A stretch of DNA of 9,140 bases, from positions 1 to 9,140 of the forward strand of contig QIAR01000211.1 of assembly GCA_003225595.1 (NCBI GenBank). The letters are read 5' to 3'. Positions within the stretch are counted from its first letter, which is position 1, and every line of letters begins with the position of its first letter. The position numbers and the translations under genes were made by a program. Positions 6,057 to 9,140 of this stretch are shown here, one piece after another. Origin of the DNA: Acidobacteriota bacterium (lineage in GTDB: Bacteria > Acidobacteriota > Terriglobia > Terriglobales > Acidobacteriaceae). The notes under the pieces are model-generated. The model did not search any database and had not been told where the DNA came from. It worked only from the letters and a program-made list of their open reading frames with translations.

Positions 6057-6078
6057 CCGTAGCTCACGTGAGCTACGG
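6057..6078. repeat. Perfect 22-bp palindrome centred on CACGTG
   Basis: CCGTAGCTCAC is followed at once by its exact reverse complement. It can form a cruciform or hairpin, or act as a dimeric regulator site. No T-run follows, so it is not a standard terminator, although its place 47 bases after the tRNA would suit transcript-end processing. Its first nine bases plus two upstream give CTGCCGTAG, also found at 5912-5920 on the other side of the tRNA. Confidence 0.75.
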
Positions 6079-6280
6079 CCTGATGCGTCAAATGCATGAT
6101 CGTGTTCGTTTGCCTTCTAATGGGGAAGTTAGCCGGAATTTGGCGAAAAAGGGGACTTGACAACTTTTCGGCAAATCGGCAAAACGCAGCAGAATGCATA
6201 CAAACGGACCGTCGAGACAAAGCGAGAGGCTGGATCAGGTGCCGAGCGATGCCCTCGCCCGCAAAACCCCAGTGATGCAG

Positions 6281-6340
6281 TAGGGATGCTTCGACTCGCC
6301 CTCCCTTCGCCAGCGAAGGCGAGCGGCTCGCTCAGCATAA
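6281..6340 (-). repeat. Interspersed repeat copy 1 (GAAGCATCCCTA family, minus orientation)
   Basis: Read on the minus strand it begins near TTATGCTGAGCGAGC and ends GAGTCGAAGCATCCCTA, the two conserved edges of the repeat. The middle contains back-to-back hairpins: CCTTCGC/GCGAAGG at 6304-6319 and GCGAGC/GCTCGC at 6319-6331. It resembles REP-like elements widespread between genes in this kind of genome. Confidence 0.7.
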
Positions 6341-6470
6341 CAAGGTATAGGTTGGTACCGAGGGATGCAGCGATGTATCTCACAACGTTTGGAGAAGCAC
6401 AAATCACGTAGGGGCAGGTGCCCTCAGCCACCCAGAGAGCAAAGCTCCCCAAGCAAAGACTCTCTAGCCC

Positions 6471-6535
6471 TGTCATGCCGAAGCATCCCTACTATCACCA
6501 CAAGTCTTCATCCACGGTACCAATCCCCTCCTTCT
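6471..6535 (+). repeat. Interspersed repeat copy 2 with shared tail
   Basis: TGTCATGCCGAAGCATCCCT shows the two repeat edges fused, with the middle deleted. A tail containing AAGTCTTCATCCACGG follows and matches the tail of copy 3 at 7928-7978. It faces copy 1 as an inverted partner about 130 bases away. Confidence 0.7.
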
Positions 6536-6584
6536 CCACGAGTCCCTCCGATTAAGGATGTCTTCTCCGTTATCATGTTCCCCT

Positions 6585-7751
6585 ATGTTTTCCCGCCGCA
6601 CCGATTGGAAACTCACTCCCAACCGCTTCACCGAAACCCAACGCGAGCTTACCGCATCGCGTAGGGAAGTGCTCGACTTAACTGTCTCCAATCCCACACG
6701 CATCGGTCTGCACTACGAGAAGGAAGCAATTCTGAGGTCTTTGGCGCAGCCAGACTCACTCGACTACGATCCCCAGCCCAAAGGTCTGCTCAGCGCGCGT
6801 CAAGCCGTGGCGGGATACTACCGCGAACAGCATAGTGCGTTCGATTTCGATCCCGAAGCACTGATCCTGACCGCAAGCACCAGCGAAGCGTACTCTTACA
6901 TTTTCAGGCTGCTGTGCAACGCGCAGGACGAAGTCCTGGTTCCCAAGCCGAGTTATCCGCTATTTCAATTCCTGGCTGACTTGCAGGATGTGAAGCTGGT
7001 TTCTTATCCACTCCTCTACGACCACGGCTGGCAGATCGACTTGCCCTCGCTCTATAAGACCGTGAACCATCGCACCCGGGCGCTCGTCGTGGTCCATCCC
7101 AACAACCCGACCGGCTCGTTTGTGCGTGGGGATGAGATCGCCGCACTGAACGGGTTTTGCCGCGAGTACAACCTGGCCTTGATCGTGGATGAAGTGTTTC
7201 TCGATTACCCGCACGATGGAGCCCCGCGGCCGACCTTTGCTGCCAACCGCGACGCACTGACATTCACCTTGAGCGGGCTGTCCAAAATCTCAGGGCTGCC
7301 GCAGATGAAAGTCGCGTGGCTGGTGACCAGCGGTCCCGAAGACAAGCGCGGTGAGGCACTCGCAAGGCTGGAGGTGATCGCCGATACATATCTCTCGATG
7401 AGCACGCCAGTTCAACTGGCGACTCCAGTGCTGCTGGAGCAGAGCAAGAGTTTTCAGCCTCTGTTATTGGATCGACTACGCACAAATCGCGAGGAACTCG
7501 ACCGTCAATTGGAAAAGCAGAAGACGTGCCGACGATTGCAAGTCGAAGGTGGCTGGTACGCCGTGCTGCGGGTTCCAGTTACTCGTTCCGACGAAGAGCT
7601 TGTGATTGAGCTGTTGCAAAAGCATTCGGTGGTGGTGCATCCGGGGCACTTCTACGACTTCCCGATGGATGGCTGCCTGGTCGTGAGCCTCATTACGCCG
7701 CCGCAGGATTTTCGTGAGGGAATCAGCCGGCTGTTGGAGTTCCTGAAATGA
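6585..7751 (+). CDS. PLP-dependent aminotransferase (fold type I, class I/II)
   Basis: A complete protein of 388 residues from ATG 6585. An in-frame ATG at 6558 would add nine residues, but its AAGG lies too close; starting with MFSRRTDWKLTPNRF fits the family better. Neither start has a strong ribosome site. Fold-type-I landmarks are present: the substrate-side DLTVSNPT (31-38), the STSEAY cofactor-phosphate turn (98-103), HPNNPTG with Asn174, VDEVFLDY with Asp202 pairing the pyridine nitrogen and Tyr208, and SGLSKISGLP with Lys234 as the Schiff-base lysine. The usual Arg after the lysine loop is replaced by Lys (QMKVAW), and near the end VVSLITP lacks the Arg that binds the substrate alpha-carboxylate in aspartate aminotransferase. 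The substrate is therefore uncertain. The gene is flanked on both sides by repeats and appears monocistronic. No frame defects are seen. Confidence 0.88.
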   Translation: MFSRRTDWKLTPNRFTETQRELTASRREVLDLTVSNPTRIGLHYEKEAILRSLAQPDSLDYDPQPKGLLSARQAVAGYYREQHSAFDFDPEALILTASTSEAYSYIFRLLCNAQDEVLVPKPSYPLFQFLADLQDVKLVSYPLLYDHGWQIDLPSLYKTVNHRTRALVVVHPNNPTGSFVRGDEIAALNGFCREYNLALIVDEVFLDYPHDGAPRPTFAANRDALTFTLSGLSKISGLPQMKVAWLVTSGPEDKRGEALARLEVIADTYLSMSTPVQLATPVLLEQSKSFQPLLLDRLRTNREELDRQLEKQKTCRRLQVEGGWYAVLRVPVTRSDEELVIELLQKHSVVVHPGHFYDFPMDGCLVVSLITPPQDFREGISRLLEFLK

Positions 7752-7808
7752 TGAAAAGGAAAGATCTGCAAGCCAACTCGCAACTCTTCGACACTGGTTA
7801 GCCCTTGT

Positions 7809-7978
7809 CCTGCTGAACGTAGAATGTCCTGCTGAGCGCAGAGGGACTGTTCGCTTGCGAAGGGTCCCTCGGAGTCGAAGTTGAGGCGTTTGCGCGGCGT
7901 CTAAGCCGCGCGTGAGCCTGTCGAAGCACCCCTTACCATCATCACAGTCTTCATCCACCGGATCCCACTCCTCGGCCA
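7809..7978 (+). repeat. Interspersed repeat copy 3, long form with three hairpins
   Basis: Tandem half-repeats CTGCTGAACGTAGAATGT and CTGCTGAGCGCAGAGGGAC lead into a stem GAGGGAC (7841-7847)/GTCCCTC (7864-7870) enclosing TTCGC/GCGAA. A second hairpin GCGCGGC/GCCGCGC lies at 7892-7911. Then comes TGTCGAAGCACCCCTTAC and the tail CAGTCTTCATCCACCGG shared with copy 2. Copy 5 repeats the first half almost base for base. Confidence 0.72.
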
Positions 7979-8042
7979 GGTCGACCCAATGCGGCTTCAC
8001 CGATTCGATGAATGCGAATGCTTTTTGTCATCACAATCCTGT

Positions 8043-8070
8043 GGTGGGATAGGGCTGCTTCGACTCCTTC
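8043..8070 (-). repeat. Interspersed repeat copy 4 (edge only, minus orientation)
   Basis: Read on the minus strand it gives GAGTCGAAGCAGCCCTATCC, matching the right edge of the family with one substitution in the core. It forms an inverted pair with copy 5, about 135 bases away, mirroring the arrangement of copies 1 and 2. Confidence 0.6.
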
Positions 8071-8146
8071 CCACTTCGCAATGGAACAGCAAAACCGTCG
8101 CCCCCGCATGACACCCTTTTAGCCCGTGCCCTGCTTACCGCAGCGT

Positions 8147-8222
8147 ACCCTGGTGAACGTAGAGTGTTCTGCTGAGCGTAGAGGGACCGTCGGTCCCTCG
8201 GAGCCGAAGCATCCCTATTAGC
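8147..8222 (+). repeat. Interspersed repeat copy 5 with a perfect hairpin
   Basis: It contains TGGTGAACGTAGAGTGTTC, then CTGCTGAGCGTAGAGGGACC, and ends GAGCCGAAGCATCCCTATTA. GAGGGACCG and CGGTCCCTC (8181-8199) are exact reverse complements around a single central T. Compared with copy 3 the inner TTCGC/GCGAA arm is missing. The hairpin lies about 65 bases past the stop of the minus-strand hydrolase gene. Confidence 0.72.
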
Positions 8223-8263
8223 CGACACCAGTTTTCCAGGGAGCTTCTAAAGGCAATCAACAA

Positions 8264-8899
8264 TCAAAAATTCTTTATTAGAAACGGGTTTGTCTCCCGT
8301 TCAACACCGATGGATGTGATTGGCCCGTGACCGGGGACGACGATGGTGTCGTCGGGTAACGCGAGCACACGCTCGTGGAGTGAGTTGATGATTTTCTTGA
8401 ACGATCCTCCCGGGAGATCAGTCCGGCCAATGCTACCGGCGAACAGTGTGTCTCCAGCAATGAGCTTCCTTTCCGCGGGGAAGTAAAGGCAGATGCTGCC
8501 TTCGGTGTGTCCCGGCGTGTAGAGCACGTTTGCACTGAGTGCGCCGGTTCGAAGGGTTTCGCCATGGCCGACACTGTGGTCAATTTCGACGTCGCCCGGC
8601 GGAGCCACACCGATCCAGGCAGCCTGCGCATCCAGCATTTTCAGCAAAGCATAGTCGTTTTGGTTGAGCAGGATGGGAGCCCCGGTAACCGCACGCAGCT
8701 TCATTGCGCCGCCTACGTGATCGATGTGAGCGTGTGTGATGACGATCTGCTTGACCTCTAGATTGTGTTTGCGGACCAGTGCGAGAACGTCTTCAATCTC
8801 GTCGCCGGGATCAATCACCATGGCCTCGCGAGTACTCTCGTCACCAATCACAGAACAATTGCACTGCAGCGGGCCGACAGGCAGGATTTCGTGGATCAT
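8264..8899 (-). CDS. Metallo-beta-lactamase-fold hydrolase, glyoxalase-II-like
   Basis: A complete 211-residue protein, the usual length for short glyoxalase-II-like hydrolases, which cleave thioesters such as S-lactoyl-glutathione or related substrates. Metal ligands of the binuclear site are all present: THAHIDHVGG at 55-64 (His56, His58, Asp60, His61), His131 in YTPGHTEGS, Asp150 in AGDTLF, and His191 in VPGHGP. The N-terminal MIHEILPVGPLQCNCSVIGD and the GSIGRTDLPGGS segment (155-166) are typical of this subgroup. The C-terminal substrate-binding helix domain of true human-type glyoxalase II is absent, so the substrate is uncertain. ATG 8899 begins the conserved N-terminus; only a weak GGA precedes it. 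No partner gene is adjacent: a repeat-rich spacer lies downstream and a possible MITE-like element lies 27 bases upstream. Confidence 0.9.
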   Translation of the reverse strand: MIHEILPVGPLQCNCSVIGDESTREAMVIDPGDEIEDVLALVRKHNLEVKQIVITHAHIDHVGGAMKLRAVTGAPILLNQNDYALLKMLDAQAAWIGVAPPGDVEIDHSVGHGETLRTGALSANVLYTPGHTEGSICLYFPAERKLIAGDTLFAGSIGRTDLPGGSFKKIINSLHERVLALPDDTIVVPGHGPITSIGVERETNPFLIKNF

Positions 8900-8925
8900 T
8901 GATCCATTTTAGCTGGAACAAGCTA

Positions 8926-9140
8926 TCAGCTATTAGCTTCTGGCTCTTAGCTTTTTTAGCCTCAGGCTGGCGCCTAGAGGCATACCCACCACCGCATTAT
9001 CAGGCGCACAAGTCCACTGTTCGCAAAGAGAAGACGGGTTCTTGCCTCTTTTAGAAGATAAAAAGAGCACATGATTTTCCATCTTCGGGAAAGAGAATCG
9101 CCTTAGCGGTAGAAGCTAAATGCTAGGAGCTAATAGCTGA
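8926..9140. repeat. Possible MITE-like element with 28-base terminal inverted repeats
   Basis: TCAGCTATTAGCT opens a 28-base arm (8926-8953) whose reverse complement, with four mismatches, is found at 9113-9140, the last bases of the window. The 159 bases between carry no convincing gene. The arms are themselves made of AGCTA/TAGCT units, and AGCTATCAGCTATTAGC at 8921 suggests the array extends past the arm. It may be non-autonomous mobile DNA or a slipped AGCTA-type repeat; the right end may continue outside the window. Confidence 0.55.

Larger units (their letters stand above)
6010..6584. other. Gene-free spacer with palindrome and interspersed repeats
   Basis: No convincing gene is seen on either strand over 575 bases. 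It holds a perfect 22-base palindrome (6057-6078), a GC/A-rich stretch near 6145-6175 with CGAAAA and TTTTCG arms around a GGGGACTTGACA core, and two copies of the GAAGCATCCCTA repeat facing each other (6281-6340 minus and 6471-6535 plus). TTGACA at 6157-6162 has no convincing -10 partner. Confidence 0.6.
7752..8263. other. Repeat-rich spacer between convergent genes
   Basis: No gene is supported here. The stretch is filled by three copies of the interspersed repeat and several hairpins. Minus-strand translation over about 7926-8024 gives VKPHWVDLAEEWDPVDEDCD, which looks protein-like but has no start or companion and overlaps a repeat tail. The hairpins lie just past both stop codons and may limit read-through between the converging transcripts. 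Confidence 0.6.

Noticed and set aside
6129..6476. Minus-strand frame of 115 codons in the spacer after the tRNA
   Set aside because: It runs through an interspersed repeat and lacks a ribosome site and protein-like conservation.
6904..7263. Arg/Ser-rich minus-strand frame inside the aminotransferase
   Set aside because: It is a low-complexity shadow of a high-GC coding region.
8507..9054. Plus-strand frames opposite and beyond the hydrolase gene
   Set aside because: They are antisense to a gene with all metal ligands in place. The tail past 8899 is repeat sequence without a start signal.
1..9140. CRISPR array, rRNA, riboswitch, toxin-antitoxin pair or phage genes
   Set aside because: No regularly spaced direct repeats, rRNA segments, recognisable aptamer folds, phage motifs or paired toxin-antitoxin genes were seen on either strand.

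Overview
The window looks like a chromosomal segment from an environmental bacterium, most likely an Acidobacteriota member related to Koribacter/Terriglobia. This is inferred from family resemblance: an acidobacterial-type Ser/Thr kinase N-terminus, a GH63/MGH1-like glucosidase next to a haloarchaeal-like glucose dehydrogenase, small hypothetical proteins of a type I associate with this phylum, and intergenic repeats built on GAAGCATCCCTA. No database search was possible.

Layout. (1) 1-475: C-terminal end of a large Ser/Thr/Gly/Ala-rich secreted or surface beta-protein. (2) 596-1018, minus: small lysine/glutamate-rich hypothetical protein. (3) ~1091-4500: a sugar-oxidation cluster in decay. 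A GH63/MGH1-like glucosidase has lost its N-terminus and carries an in-frame TAG and a frameshift. An intact glucose 1-dehydrogenase follows 18 bases later with a strong ribosome binding site. Next comes an NDH-2-like FAD oxidoreductase that is frameshifted at a C-run and truncated. In intact form the three would release glucose, oxidise it to gluconolactone and re-oxidise the nicotinamide cofactor. (4) 4519-4701, minus: a Ser/Thr kinase fragment of 60 codons meeting the oxidoreductase fragment head-on. (5) 4792-5797, minus: a 54-residue membrane peptide, a 145-residue Cys-rich (zinc-ribbon-like) protein, a C-terminal transposase remnant whose stop codon overlaps a perfect TATAAT, and a 48-residue basic protein. 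(6) 5924-6009: a class II tRNA with anticodon UAA (Leu) and several non-canonical positions. (7) 6010-6584: gene-free, with a 22-bp perfect palindrome and two copies of an interspersed repeat facing each other. (8) 6585-7751: an intact PLP-dependent aminotransferase. (9) 7752-8263: a repeat- and hairpin-rich spacer between convergent genes. (10) 8264-8899, minus: an intact glyoxalase-II-like metallo-beta-lactamase-fold hydrolase. (11) 8926-9140: a gene-free segment bounded by 28-base inverted repeats, running to the window edge.

The main theme is genome erosion: at least four broken genes (glucosidase, FAD oxidoreductase, kinase, transposase) and a dense set of non-coding repeats between intact housekeeping-type genes. 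I do not see a clear defence, secretion or biosynthetic system. The strongest oddities are the decaying sugar-oxidation cluster around one intact gene, the divergent tRNA, the paired inverted repeats and the possible MITE-like element at the right end.
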